DNA of 64,000 nucleotides from Mucilaginibacter corticis (GTDB lineage: Bacteria; Bacteroidota; Bacteroidia; Sphingobacteriales; Sphingobacteriaceae). Positions 35,224 to 43,205 of this stretch are shown in pieces. Position numbers and translations under genes: made by a program. The notes beneath the pieces were generated by a model that searched no databases, was not told the DNA's origin, and saw only the letters and a program-made list of their open reading frames with translations. Where the stretch lies: positions 310,001-374,000 of the forward strand of contig NZ_VLPK01000001.1 in the NCBI RefSeq assembly GCF_007558865.1. Direction: 5' to 3'. The number at the start of each line of letters is the position of its first letter. Position 1 is the stretch's first letter.

Positions 35224-36147
35224 ATGAACAATAACTGGCCCGAATTAAGCTTTGATAAACTGAAGGACACGGTTGCTACCGTGCAGTTATGGACACAAAT
35301 TGTAGGTAAGATCAGGTTAAAAAGCATGCCCTGGCTTAACCACTCTTGGCATGTTACTTTATATGTATCGCCGCGCGGGCTGTCAACGCATAGCATCCCC
35401 TATGGCGAGGGCAGTTTCCAGATAGATTTTGATTTTATAGCGCACTGGGTTATAGTTACCTGCAGCAGCGGCGAGCACCAGTACATTGATCTTTACCCGC
35501 GCACTGTAGCGAGCTTTTATAAAGAACTTTTTGAAAAAATGGCATTGCTCAAGATAGAAGTAACCATTTACGCTAAACCCAACGAGCTTGACCCTGCCAT
35601 TCCGTTTGCTGAAGACGAAGTGCATAAAGCCTACGATAAAGAACAGATGGAACTGTTTTTTAAGGCGCTGTTAACCATCAACACCGTATTCACGCAATTC
35701 AGATCTAAGTTTAGCGGCAAGTGTAGCCCGGTACATTTTTTCTGGGACGCGTTTGACCTGGCGGTTACCCGTTTCTCGGGGCGCAAGGCACCCGTGCATC
35801 CGGGCGGCGCGCCAAACATGCCCGACAGGGTAATGCAGGAGGCCTACTCGCACGAGGTAAGCAGCTGCGGGTTCTGGCCCGGCAGCGAGCAGTTTCCTTA
35901 CCCGGCATTTTACGCCTACTGCTACCCTACCCCTGCTACATTTGGCCAGCAGCCAGTTGAACCTGCCCAAGCCTTTTACAGTACAGATATGGGCGAGTTT
36001 TTTTTAAAGTATGAGGATGTGTATAATACCGCCGACCCCGAAGGCGCTTTACTTGTTTTTTTAGAAACCACCTACGCCGCAGCCGCCAACACCGGTAACT
36101 GGGACAGGCAGGCTTTAGAATGTGATTTTTCGTGGCTTGAAAGATAA
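35224..36147 (+). CDS. DUF5996 family protein
   Basis: 307 aa soluble protein. The start NNWPELSFDKLKDTVATVQL, the block MPWLNHSWHVTLYVSPRGL and the late block SHEVSSCGFWPGSEQFPYPA are typical of DUF5996, a widespread family of unknown function. No signal peptide, so probably cytoplasmic. No operon partner; purU starts 61 nt downstream on the same strand. Confidence 0.8.
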   Translation: MNNNWPELSFDKLKDTVATVQLWTQIVGKIRLKSMPWLNHSWHVTLYVSPRGLSTHSIPYGEGSFQIDFDFIAHWVIVTCSSGEHQYIDLYPRTVASFYKELFEKMALLKIEVTIYAKPNELDPAIPFAEDEVHKAYDKEQMELFFKALLTINTVFTQFRSKFSGKCSPVHFFWDAFDLAVTRFSGRKAPVHPGGAPNMPDRVMQEAYSHEVSSCGFWPGSEQFPYPAFYAYCYPTPATFGQQPVEPAQAFYSTDMGEFFLKYEDVYNTADPEGALLVFLETTYAAAANTGNWDRQALECDFSWLER

Positions 36148-36208
36148 ATTTTTTTAATATCTTGTCACAGCTAAGACAATAATTACAGATACCTAAAATC
36201 ACCATATC

Positions 36209-37036
36209 ATGATCATTGTAATACAATGCAGCGACCGGGTTGGCTTAGTGGGCGCAATTGCTTCAGCGCTGGCAAAACAACAACTCAACATCATTACCAT
36301 GCGCGAGTATGTAGACAAGGTAGAGAATATGTTTTTTATGCGGCTGGAGGTTGAAGAAATTGAAGACGTACCCGGCCTTGAAACCAGCATAAGGGCAATG
36401 CTGCCGAAGGGTGCCCTGATCATTATCAACCCTGTCCCGCAAAAAAAAATAGTGGTAATGGTTACCAAAGAGTACCATTGCCTGGCTGATATACTGGTAC
36501 GCAATTACTTTAAAACTTTAGGCGCTACGGTACAATGCGTAATAGGCAACCATGCCGTACTGCATGATATTTGCAAACGCTTTGATATGCCGTTTTTCCT
36601 GGTACCACATGAGGGCAAAACCAAGGAAGAATTTGAGCGCGAAATATCAGATATAGTTTTGCCTTTTGAGCCTGATTACATTGTGCTGGCCAAGTTTATG
36701 CGCATTTTATCGCCCAGCCTGGTGGCCAAATTTCCTATGCGGGTTATCAATATTCACCACTCGTTTTTACCGGCGTTTATTGGCGCCAACCCTTATCGCC
36801 AGGCATTTGAGCGTGGCGTAAAGTTGATCGGTGCTACTGCGCATTTTGTATCGAACGAACTGGATGAAGGCCCTATCATCGCGCAGCAGATCATCCCCGC
36901 AAACCACTCATTTACCGTAACCGATATGGTAAAGGCCGGCAAGGAAATTGAAACCTCCGTTCTGGCCTACGCCCTTAAAATGGTATTTGAGGACAGGGTG
37001 TTTGTGCATAAAAACAAAACGGTGGTGTTTGATTAA
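36209..37036 (+). CDS. purU: Formyltetrahydrofolate deformylase PurU
   Basis: Hydrolyses 10-formyl-THF to formate and THF, supplying formate for purine synthesis and balancing folate pools. It has an N-terminal ACT domain (about 1-75: CSDRVGLVGAIASALAKQQL) and a C-terminal formyltransferase fold with VINIHHSFLPAFIGANPYRQ and the catalytic aspartate in ELDEGPIIAQQ. 275 aa, usual length. Confidence 0.94.
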   Translation: MIIVIQCSDRVGLVGAIASALAKQQLNIITMREYVDKVENMFFMRLEVEEIEDVPGLETSIRAMLPKGALIIINPVPQKKIVVMVTKEYHCLADILVRNYFKTLGATVQCVIGNHAVLHDICKRFDMPFFLVPHEGKTKEEFEREISDIVLPFEPDYIVLAKFMRILSPSLVAKFPMRVINIHHSFLPAFIGANPYRQAFERGVKLIGATAHFVSNELDEGPIIAQQIIPANHSFTVTDMVKAGKEIETSVLAYALKMVFEDRVFVHKNKTVVFD

Positions 37037-37054
37037 TATCTGCATAATTTATTC

Positions 37055-37558
37055 ATGGGAACAAGCGACACTGTTGAGTTTATACCTGAAGGAGATAAAC
37101 CATCCCCCAATAAAAAACTGAGCGGCTTTTTATTAATAAATGCCTTTACCATTATTATTTGGTATCTGTTAATGCACAACAAACATTCGTATGATAATGG
37201 GATGAGTTGGTTATTTATATGCCTGATTTTAATCCCGGTTGATAGCAGTATCCTGTTTTTTTCTCAAGACCCGGTTATGGTTACACTGTTTAAAGCCGAA
37301 GGCACTCTTCAATATGATTATACAGACTTTTGGGGCAATGAAAAAAGCAGGACCATCGATTTAAAAACGGCCTATTATAAATACGCGTTAAGCAGTAATA
37401 ATGTTGGTGGCGCCATGCGACTATTGATCTATAACAATTATTTTAAAAACCAGGTAGTAATCAGGGCATCTGATAAGATGGGCTTTAATCGTTTACAATT
37501 GGATGAAATAGTAGCAGGTATAAAAGAGATACAGGATAACTTGCAAAGTAATACGTAA
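37055..37558 (+). CDS. Hypothetical membrane protein
   Basis: 167 aa with a soluble start of about 22 residues, two hydrophobic segments (about 23-42 and 50-72) and a C-terminal soluble domain containing TDFWGNEKSRTIDLKTAYY. The layout resembles small PH-like-domain membrane proteins, but I do not recognise the family. It begins 18 nt after purU and may be cotranscribed. A terminator follows at 37630. Confidence 0.65.
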   Translation: MGTSDTVEFIPEGDKPSPNKKLSGFLLINAFTIIIWYLLMHNKHSYDNGMSWLFICLILIPVDSSILFFSQDPVMVTLFKAEGTLQYDYTDFWGNEKSRTIDLKTAYYKYALSSNNVGGAMRLLIYNNYFKNQVVIRASDKMGFNRLQLDEIVAGIKEIQDNLQSNT

Positions 37559-37629
37559 AAACGCTTGCCATACAGTTGCATATTAGTTAAATTTGATCAA
37601 CTAAATGCCGATACGTTAATGCCGATACT

Positions 37630-37657
37630 GCCCGTCTGTTATGACGGGCTTTTTTTT
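37630..37657 (+). terminator. Rho-independent terminator preceded by TGCCGATAC repeats
   Basis: GCCCGTC (37630-37636) pairs with GACGGGC (37643-37649), with T8 following. Two copies of TGCCGATAC stand directly upstream (from about 37604 and 37620). The same TGCCGATAC-plus-GCCCGT-hairpin module occurs on the minus strand at 38834-38866. Confidence 0.8.
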
Positions 37658-37701
37658 GGCTATATAATTGCAAACAGTGGTACCGGAAGTGATATCGCTA
37701 T

Positions 37702-37887
37702 ATGGAAGACTACGAAAAAATATTAAGTGTATTGCTGGCAGTGCAGCAAAAGCATGCAGATTTCTTTGAAAAGCAACAAAAGCAGATAACTGACTATGTA
37801 GAATTTCAGAATAAAAAACTACCTGTGTTAAAAATAAAAAAAGGATTGCCCGCTCAAATCATTGAAGACATTTATGATGCATTGTAA
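37702..37887 (+). CDS. Small hypothetical protein, 61 aa
   Basis: Starts MEDYEKILSVLLAVQQKHAD. It is mostly helical and charged, with a Gln/Lys-rich middle, and ends KKGLPAQIIEDIYDAL. It shares a weak pattern (xKHxxFF ... LPAxIxxDI) with the two small minus-strand genes at 38.6-39.2 kb and may be a distant member of the same local family. It starts 45 nt after the terminator, so it has its own promoter. Function unknown. Confidence 0.5.
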   Translation: MEDYEKILSVLLAVQQKHADFFEKQQKQITDYVEFQNKKLPVLKIKKGLPAQIIEDIYDAL

Positions 37888-38048
37888 TATTTATGCGACC
37901 ATACAGCAAAAGCGGCTTTAATTTATCCACATTTTAAACAAAGTTCATTTAATTGTTGTTAACTTAAACGAAATATCAATTATAACAAATGCAGAATAGA
38001 TACATGATTTTTTAAATAACAAAGTTTTGGATATCAAAGAACAAAACC

Positions 38049-38213
38049 ATGGCAACAACTACGCAACAACCTAACAACTCATCATCAGCCGGTAACGGTT
38101 TTTTTAACAAATATTTTTCAGAATTAAACTTTTCGCAACTCATCAGGCGTAACGCTATAGAGGTGGCATTATATGTTATAGTGTTTGTAATTACCTTACT
38201 GGCATTTATTTAG
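38049..38213 (+). CDS. Small single-pass membrane peptide, 54 aa
   Basis: Reads MATTTQQPNNSSSAGNGFFN, a polar middle with NFSQLIRRNAIEVA, then a hydrophobic segment (about residues 38-54, ending VIVFVITLLAFI) at the extreme C-terminus. The orientation suggests a tail-anchored peptide. The 160-bp upstream gap is very AT-rich and probably holds its promoter. I know no family. The size and tail-anchored hydrophobic end resemble small toxins or regulatory membrane peptides, but that is only a resemblance. Confidence 0.5.
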   Translation: MATTTQQPNNSSSAGNGFFNKYFSELNFSQLIRRNAIEVALYVIVFVITLLAFI

Positions 38214-38298
38214 ACAGATTTAAAACCTTATTGCACCGGTTGGGTTATCTTAAAAGCGATACCTGATCAACTGCATCTACATCTTTTTTTTAGCCCAC

Positions 38299-38345
38299 TA
38301 CAAAATTTGATTTTGTACCGCCATTTGATATAAAACAAATTTGTT
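38299..38345 (+). promoter_or_regulatory. Two palindromes in front of the XRE gene (probable operators)
   Basis: TACAAAA-N5-TTTTGTA at 38299-38317, and the perfect 12-bp palindrome AACAAATTTGTT at 38334-38345, which ends at the base before the ATG. Their centres are about 32 bp apart, three helical turns. Such paired palindromes at the start of an XRE-family gene are typical of autoregulation; this is inferred. Confidence 0.5.
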
Positions 38346-38600
38346 ATGGGTGAAATGATCATTATCAACGTTGCCAAACACATGGCACGCCTGGCGTTAA
38401 ACATTCGCCGGCAACGCGAGCATTTAAATTACAGCCAGGAATACGTAGCCGGCCGGCTAAACATCTCACAAAGCGGGTACAGTAAAATTGAGCAGGGCGC
38501 AAGCAGCATCAATGTAGAAAGGCTTTACCAAATAGCCGAGGTGCTTGAAATTACCCCAAAAGAATTATTAGAGGATGGAAAACAAGAGAACGCGGCATAA
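38346..38600 (+). CDS. XRE family HTH transcriptional regulator
   Basis: 84 aa. HTH_3/Cro-C1-type domain over about residues 16-75: LNIRRQREHLNYSQEYVAGR with recognition helix SQSGYSKIEQGASS. No C-terminal effector domain. Convergent with the next minus-strand gene, with only 1 bp between their stop codons. The palindromes directly upstream suggest autoregulation, and the neighbouring small genes may be its targets. Confidence 0.85.
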   Translation: MGEMIIINVAKHMARLALNIRRQREHLNYSQEYVAGRLNISQSGYSKIEQGASSINVERLYQIAEVLEITPKELLEDGKQENAA

Positions 38601-38601
38601 A

Positions 38602-38796
38602 TTAAATTAGCCAGAACATTGAATTTATATCGTTTATAATCTCGCCGGTGAGCTTGTATCTATCAATTTCAATATCAATAACCCGTGTTCCGGATATGGC
38701 AACACAGTCTAATATCTTTAAATTATTAGCTATGAAAAAACCTTCGTGTTTTTTTTCTACTGCTTTAAGGTATCGGATAGCAAATTCCCAATTCAT
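38602..38796 (-). CDS. Small hypothetical protein, 64 aa, paralogue of the interrupted gene downstream
   Basis: Starts MNWEFAIRYLKAVEKKHEGF, continues FIANNLKILDCVAISG and ends INSMFWLI. A longer frame of 118 aa from 38958 is open, but its extra part overlaps the TGCCGATAC/GCCCGT terminator module. The neighbouring paralogue aligns from the shorter start, so 38796 is chosen. Residues AIR-LK-EKKHE, FIAN, ILDCV, ISG and FW are shared with the copy at 38983-39180. No recognised domain. Confidence 0.5.
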   Translation of the reverse strand: MNWEFAIRYLKAVEKKHEGFFIANNLKILDCVAISGTRVIDIEIDRYKLTGEIINDINSMFWLI

Positions 38797-38833
38797 AAGT
38801 AATACGCTGCAAAAAGTTAAACATAGTAGCATT

Positions 38834-38866
38834 AAAAAGCCCGTGCTATGACGGGCCGTATCGGCA
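38834..38866 (-). terminator. Minus-strand terminator module (TGCCGATAC + GCCCGT hairpin)
   Basis: On the minus strand TGCCGATAC is followed by GCCCGT-CATAGC-ACGGGC and T5. It is the same module as at 37620-37657. It lies between the interrupted gene (stop 38983) and the intact paralogue (start 38796), so it could terminate the former or act as an attenuator ahead of the latter. Confidence 0.6.
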
Positions 38867-38982
38867 CTTGACAATCTTTCATCGGTAATCAGAACAAAAA
38901 TAACCGCCCATCGTATCCATGGCAAATAAACTTTATTCCTTTCAGTTCTAATTATCATGCGCTGATACGCATATCAACCCTT

Positions 38983-39180
38983 TTATCTCCAAAAAACCGT
39001 GTCTATGTCAAACACAATATCGGCAGGCAGGTCTTTATTAATTACCTTGACACTTACGTCGTCCAGCCCGCTAATTTAAACACAATCCAATATGCTGATT
39101 TTATTAGCGATAAAGTAAAATTCATGCTTCTTTTCGATAACTTTTAAGTTCCGGATAGCCAGCTCCCTGCTCTGGTACAT
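38983..39180 (-). pseudogene. Second copy of the small gene, interrupted by an in-frame stop
   Basis: Reading from ATG at 39178-39180: MYQSRELAIRNLKVIEKKHE, then FYFIANKISILDCV, then TAA (plus-strand TTA at 39076-39078), then in the same frame ISGLDDVSVKVINKDLPADI, ending DTVFWR and TAA. The stop replaces the alanine codon of the intact paralogue (ILDCVAISG). There is no frameshift on either side and total length is nearly identical (65 versus 64 codons), so it is a single-codon disruption or, less likely, recoding. Confidence 0.65.
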
Positions 39181-39403
39181 AATGAAAGCGATTAAATATT
39201 AAAATAGACAAAGAGCGGCTTTTAGAAAATACGAATAGATGCGTCAAATACGTGCTAACAACTATTATTGATTGTAATTGTTTGAATTACGAATAAAAAG
39301 ACCGTTGCGCATCAACACCCGTCATAACAAAATCAATTTGCATGCCTGCATATCCGCACTTTTGCACATTAATTGTAACTTCGTTAAAAATTAACTGACC
39401 ATT

Positions 39404-41038
39404 ATGCTAAAAGGATTTTTTAATGTCCCCACACCGCAGAACGAGCCTGTATTAAACTACGGCCCACGCAGTTTGGAACGCGCCGCGCTTAAAGCAGCTT
39501 TGGACGAAGCCCGCGCCTACAAGATAGATATACCCATGTACATTGGTGACAAGCAGGTACATACGGGCAAAAGGATGGAGATCCGCCCGCCGCATGATCA
39601 TAAACATTTATTAGCCAATTTCTACGAAGGCGACAAAAGCACAGTAGAACAGGCTATTGACGCTGCATTAGCTGCCAAACCGGCCTGGGAGAACCTGCCA
39701 TGGGAACAGCGTGCCGCCATATTTTTAAAAGCTGCCGACTTGCTGTCGGGCCCGTACCGCGCTAAGATCAACGCGGCTACCATGCTTGGCCAGTCGAAAA
39801 ACGCGTACCAGGCCGAGATTGATTCAGCTTGCGAGCTGATTGACTTTTTGCGCTTTAATGTGCATTACATGACCGAGATCTACGCGCAACAGCCGCCTAT
39901 CTCGCCAAAAGGCATCTGGAACCGTGTAGAACAGCGTCCGCTGGAAGGTTTCGTATTCGCCTTAACGCCGTTCAACTTTACCGCTATCGCGGGCAACCTG
40001 CCAACATCAGCCGCTATGATGGGCAACGTGGTTGTATGGAAACCGGCTTACCCGCAAATTTACGCCGCTAACGTATTGATGCAGGTATTCCTTGAAGCAG
40101 GCGTGCCCCCGGGTGTGATCAACCTGATCTATGTTGACGGCCCCGTAGCCGGCGATGTGATCTTTAACCACCCTGATTTTGCGGGTATCCACTTTACCGG
40201 TTCAACACCTGTTTTCCAGACTATCTGGCAAACAATAGGTACCAATATCCATAAATACAAAACTTACCCGCGTATAGTAGGCGAAACCGGTGGTAAAGAC
40301 TTTGTACTGGCACATGCCAGCGCCGATGCCGACGTAGTAAGCACCGCCTTAGTACGCGGCGCGTTTGAATACCAGGGACAGAAATGCTCGGCTGCTTCAA
40401 GGGCATACATCCCTGCATCATTATGGCCGGCGGTTAAGGCAAATATGCAGCGCGATCTTGCTACCATTAAAATGGGCCCAACCGAAGATTTTGAGAATTT
40501 TGTGAACGCGGTTATTACTGAAGTATCGTTTGATAAGCTGGCTAAATATATTGATGCCGCTAAAGCGGATAAAGATGTAGAACTAATCGCCGGAGGCAAC
40601 TACGATAAAAGCCAGGGTTGGTTTATTGAGCCTACAGTAATTAAAGTAACCGACCCATACTATGTAACCATGTGTACCGAGCTGTTTGGCCCTGTGCTAA
40701 CAGTTTATGTTTATGAGGACGATCAATTTGACGAGATACTGAAGATAGTAGATAACACCTCTATCTACGCCCTGACCGGAAGCATCATAGCACAGGACCG
40801 CTACGCTATTGCCAAAGTGACACAAGAACTGCGTAACGCTGCAGGTAACTTCTACATAAACGATAAACCGACAGGCGCGGTAGTAGGCCAGCAGCCATTT
40901 GGCGGCGCCCGAGGATCAGGTACTAATGATAAAGCCGGCTCGATGATCAACCTGCTGCGCTGGGTATCTCCAAGAACTATCAAGGAAACCTTTGATCCGC
41001 CGAAGGATTACAGGTACCCGTTTTTGCAGAAAGACTAA
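39404..41038 (+). CDS. pruA: L-glutamate gamma-semialdehyde (1-pyrroline-5-carboxylate) dehydrogenase
   Basis: NAD-dependent aldehyde dehydrogenase that oxidises glutamate semialdehyde to glutamate in proline and arginine breakdown. The N-terminal block (MLKGFFNVPTPQNEPVLNYG), the GETGGKDF motif with general-base Glu294, and the nucleophile Cys328 in YQGQKCSAASRAY are characteristic. 544 aa matches the single-function bacterial/eukaryotic P5CDH type, not the bifunctional PutA. The stop TAA abuts a C-rich repeat. A 223-bp AT-rich gap precedes it. Confidence 0.94.
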   Translation: MLKGFFNVPTPQNEPVLNYGPRSLERAALKAALDEARAYKIDIPMYIGDKQVHTGKRMEIRPPHDHKHLLANFYEGDKSTVEQAIDAALAAKPAWENLPWEQRAAIFLKAADLLSGPYRAKINAATMLGQSKNAYQAEIDSACELIDFLRFNVHYMTEIYAQQPPISPKGIWNRVEQRPLEGFVFALTPFNFTAIAGNLPTSAAMMGNVVVWKPAYPQIYAANVLMQVFLEAGVPPGVINLIYVDGPVAGDVIFNHPDFAGIHFTGSTPVFQTIWQTIGTNIHKYKTYPRIVGETGGKDFVLAHASADADVVSTALVRGAFEYQGQKCSAASRAYIPASLWPAVKANMQRDLATIKMGPTEDFENFVNAVITEVSFDKLAKYIDAAKADKDVELIAGGNYDKSQGWFIEPTVIKVTDPYYVTMCTELFGPVLTVYVYEDDQFDEILKIVDNTSIYALTGSIIAQDRYAIAKVTQELRNAAGNFYINDKPTGAVVGQQPFGGARGSGTNDKAGSMINLLRWVSPRTIKETFDPPKDYRYPFLQKD

Positions 41039-41065
41039 GCCCCCTCCGCCCCCTAAAGGGGGAAC
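41039..41065. repeat. C-rich repeat, left arm after the P5CDH gene
   Basis: GCCCCCTCCGCCCCCTAAAG onward begins at the first base after the TAA of the P5CDH gene, as in mraY, murD and ftsW. Its partner arm is at 41177-41201. Confidence 0.8.
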
Positions 41066-41098
41066 TCGAATATTCAAAATTCATTATTCGATATTAAT

Positions 41099-41136
41099 AA
41101 AAAAGACCAAAGCGATAAACTGCTTTGGTCTTTTTT
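41099..41136. terminator. Bidirectional terminator between the P5CDH and carbonic anhydrase genes
   Basis: AAAAAAGACCAAAGC (41099-41113) and GCTTTGGTCTTTTTT (41122-41136) form a perfect 15-bp stem with an 8-nt loop. Flanking A and T runs let it work for both convergent genes. It lies between the two C-rich arms. Confidence 0.88.
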
Positions 41137-41176
41137 ATTATTTGTAACTTTTGAAATAATAAAGCGTTTCAAAAGC

Positions 41177-41201
41177 TCCCCCTTTAGGGGGCGGGGGGGG
41201 C
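41177..41201. repeat. C-rich repeat arm overlapping the end of the carbonic anhydrase gene
   Basis: TCCCCCTTTAGGGGGCGGGG onward. Read on the minus strand it encodes the last codons GCC CCC CCC GCC CCC and the TAA stop of the carbonic anhydrase gene, so the repeat overlaps coding sequence. Confidence 0.8.
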
Positions 41202-41855
41202 AAACCTATACACCTCTTCCATATTGTTATTGTCAGTAGCGCTTACTTTCAGATCGGTGATCACACCTGTTTTAAGGCTGTAAACCCAACCATGTACAGA
41301 TAGTTCCTGGCCTGCTGCCCATGCATTTTGTACAATAGTGGTTTTACGCAGGTTGTAAACGTTTTCTATTACGTTCAGCTCAACCAGGCGGTCGGCACGT
41401 TGTTGATGGTCTTCAATCGCGTCCAGCTCGTCTGCATGTAAACGGTAAACGTCTTTAATGTGGCGCAACCAGTTGTCTATTAAGCCAACGCCCTTGTTAC
41501 CCATAGCGGCAATTACACCACCGCAACCATAATGGCCGGTAACAATTACGTGTTTCACTTTCAATACATTCACGGCATAGTCAAGCACGCTAAGCATGTT
41601 CATGTCGGTATGGATAACCATGTTGGCTATGTTGCGGTGTACAAACACCTCGCCCGGCTGGGTACCGGTTATTTGGTTGGCAGGTACGCGGCTATCGGCG
41701 CAGCCTATCCAAAGCACGGGCGGATTTTGCCCGTTAGCCAGTTTGTCAAAATATTCAGGGTCAAGCGCCAGGCTTTCTTCTATAAATCTTTTATTACCCG
41801 CTAAAAGTCCTTCGTAGGTAATGTGATTGGTATCGTGCAATGATCTTGTAGGCAT
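41184..41855 (-). CDS. Beta-class carbonic anhydrase
   Basis: Zinc enzyme that interconverts CO2 and bicarbonate. Zinc ligands are Cys52 (WIGCADSRVPA), His108 and Cys111 (TGHYGCGGV), with the Asp54-Arg56 catalytic dyad. 223 aa. The last five residues, APPAP, and the stop come from a C-rich repeat arm, so the native C-terminus was probably altered by the element. It follows the DUF1275 gene after 2 nt, which suggests an operon. Confidence 0.94.
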   Translation of the reverse strand: MPTRSLHDTNHITYEGLLAGNKRFIEESLALDPEYFDKLANGQNPPVLWIGCADSRVPANQITGTQPGEVFVHRNIANMVIHTDMNMLSVLDYAVNVLKVKHVIVTGHYGCGGVIAAMGNKGVGLIDNWLRHIKDVYRLHADELDAIEDHQQRADRLVELNVIENVYNLRKTTIVQNAWAAGQELSVHGWVYSLKTGVITDLKVSATDNNNMEEVYRFAPPAP

Positions 41856-41857
41856 AA

Positions 41858-42622
41858 TTATTTTGTTTTTTGTGTTGTTAGTTGATTTGATTTATTAAAG
41901 CTGAAAATGCGCATTAATTTGTGCAGCGCCAGTTCAGACAGGTCATAGTAAAGTATGGTTAGCAATATCACCGGTACAGCGTAAAATATCGCAAACTCAT
42001 ACAAATTAAAGAAGTATCCGCCAATTAATCCGCCTAAAATATAAAAACCCAATACGGTTAGGCGAATGTATATTTTGTTGCGCACAACTTCGGTCTTGGT
42101 AGTTTTGGGGTGCATCCATTCGGCCACCTCGCCGCCAAGGTCGGTAAACAAACCGGTAAGGTGCGATGATTTGATCAATCCCCCAGAAATGGTTGACACC
42201 AGGCTGTTTTGTAAGCCCATTGAAAAAAGCAGCACCGCTATCACTATCTCCTTTTCCTGCTGGGTTTCGCGGTAAAAGTGATTGCCGTAAATAGCTACAA
42301 ACAGCAGCACTATGATCTCAATAACCACGGGGATAGAATGAGCGCGATAATAGCTTTTCCCTTCGTACGATTTGACGATGAAATTAGCCAGGAAGGCCCC
42401 GGCAAAGAACATGAATAGCCAGATAATGAAGATAACCATCTCGCCAAAATTTTGCTCGACAATGTGTTTGGATAAATTGGCAACGTGGCCCGTAACGTTC
42501 GAGGTAAATACCAGGAACGCCAGCACACTGGTCACGTTTATAATACCTGATACAGCAGCTGTTGACGAAGCCAGCATCAGGTTTTCTTTGAACGTACGGT
42601 CAGTTTTTGATCGTTTTAACAT
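41858..42622 (-). CDS. DUF1275 (YoaK-like) membrane protein
   Basis: 254 aa with about six hydrophobic segments. The start SSTAAVSGIINVTSVLAFLV, the NVTGHVANL motif and the GLQNSLVSTISGGLIKSSHL block are diagnostic of DUF1275. Family function is unknown; a transport role has been suggested. First gene of a two-gene unit with the carbonic anhydrase, 2 nt apart. Confidence 0.85.
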   Translation of the reverse strand: MLKRSKTDRTFKENLMLASSTAAVSGIINVTSVLAFLVFTSNVTGHVANLSKHIVEQNFGEMVIFIIWLFMFFAGAFLANFIVKSYEGKSYYRAHSIPVVIEIIVLLFVAIYGNHFYRETQQEKEIVIAVLLFSMGLQNSLVSTISGGLIKSSHLTGLFTDLGGEVAEWMHPKTTKTEVVRNKIYIRLTVLGFYILGGLIGGYFFNLYEFAIFYAVPVILLTILYYDLSELALHKLMRIFSFNKSNQLTTQKTK

Positions 42623-42775
42623 ATACTTTGTTGTGATATACTAATTAAGAATTAACGGTACCCCGCAGTAAAAGCGAGAACCGTCATGGTTCATAATGCC
42701 GACAGGCAATTATAAATTTTATTAAATTTAATGAATATCGATAACATCCCGGTACAAAACGTCCGGGTTATTTAA

Positions 42776-43105
42776 TTATACGTTGGGAGGCGGTGTGGGG
42801 ACAACCGGATGGAATAGTTGCACCAGTAAAGCGTGCTCGCGGTTGTGCAGGTAGTTTGTTTCGGTTAAAAACGGGTCGAAATGAAACATGGCCAGGAAAT
42901 GTTCATCAAAAGCTTTCTTTTCTTTAAAAGATTCTTTGCTATTAGTTTCCTTTTCGCCTTTAGTTTCCTGCTCCAGTTGCATAATTACAGCTTTAGCAGT
43001 ACCGCTGTCTAAAAAAGTAAATAAAGGCACAAGCGATATGCTCATCTTCAGAGTGAAGACGAACATAAATAGCAGTGACATTATTTTCCTGTTCTTAGCG
43101 TTCAT
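42776..43105 (-). CDS. Small hypothetical protein with an N-terminal hydrophobic segment
   Basis: 109 aa: MNAKNRKIMSLLFMFVFTLK at the start, a hydrophobic segment (about 8-32) that is either an anchor or an uncleaved signal, a Lys/Glu-rich linker (about 44-66), and a Pro-rich end VVPTPPPNV. It resembles small exported proteins seen in Sphingobacteriaceae but I assign no function. Divergent from the acyl-CoA carboxylase gene. Confidence 0.55.
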   Translation of the reverse strand: MNAKNRKIMSLLFMFVFTLKMSISLVPLFTFLDSGTAKAVIMQLEQETKGEKETNSKESFKEKKAFDEHFLAMFHFDPFLTETNYLHNREHALLVQLFHPVVPTPPPNV

Positions 43106-43205
43106 TACGACAAATATAAAACCTTAACGTTTTTGATTCCGTTTTGTTAACGCCAATTATATCATTTAATTGTTATTTTTATCATCTCACACTATAAATA
43201 CTACT

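Noticed and set aside
38797..38958. Longer 118-aa version of the small minus-strand gene with two hydrophobic stretches
   Set aside because: The extra part overlaps a TGCCGATAC/GCCCGT terminator module, and the paralogue aligns only from the shorter start. Not fully excluded.
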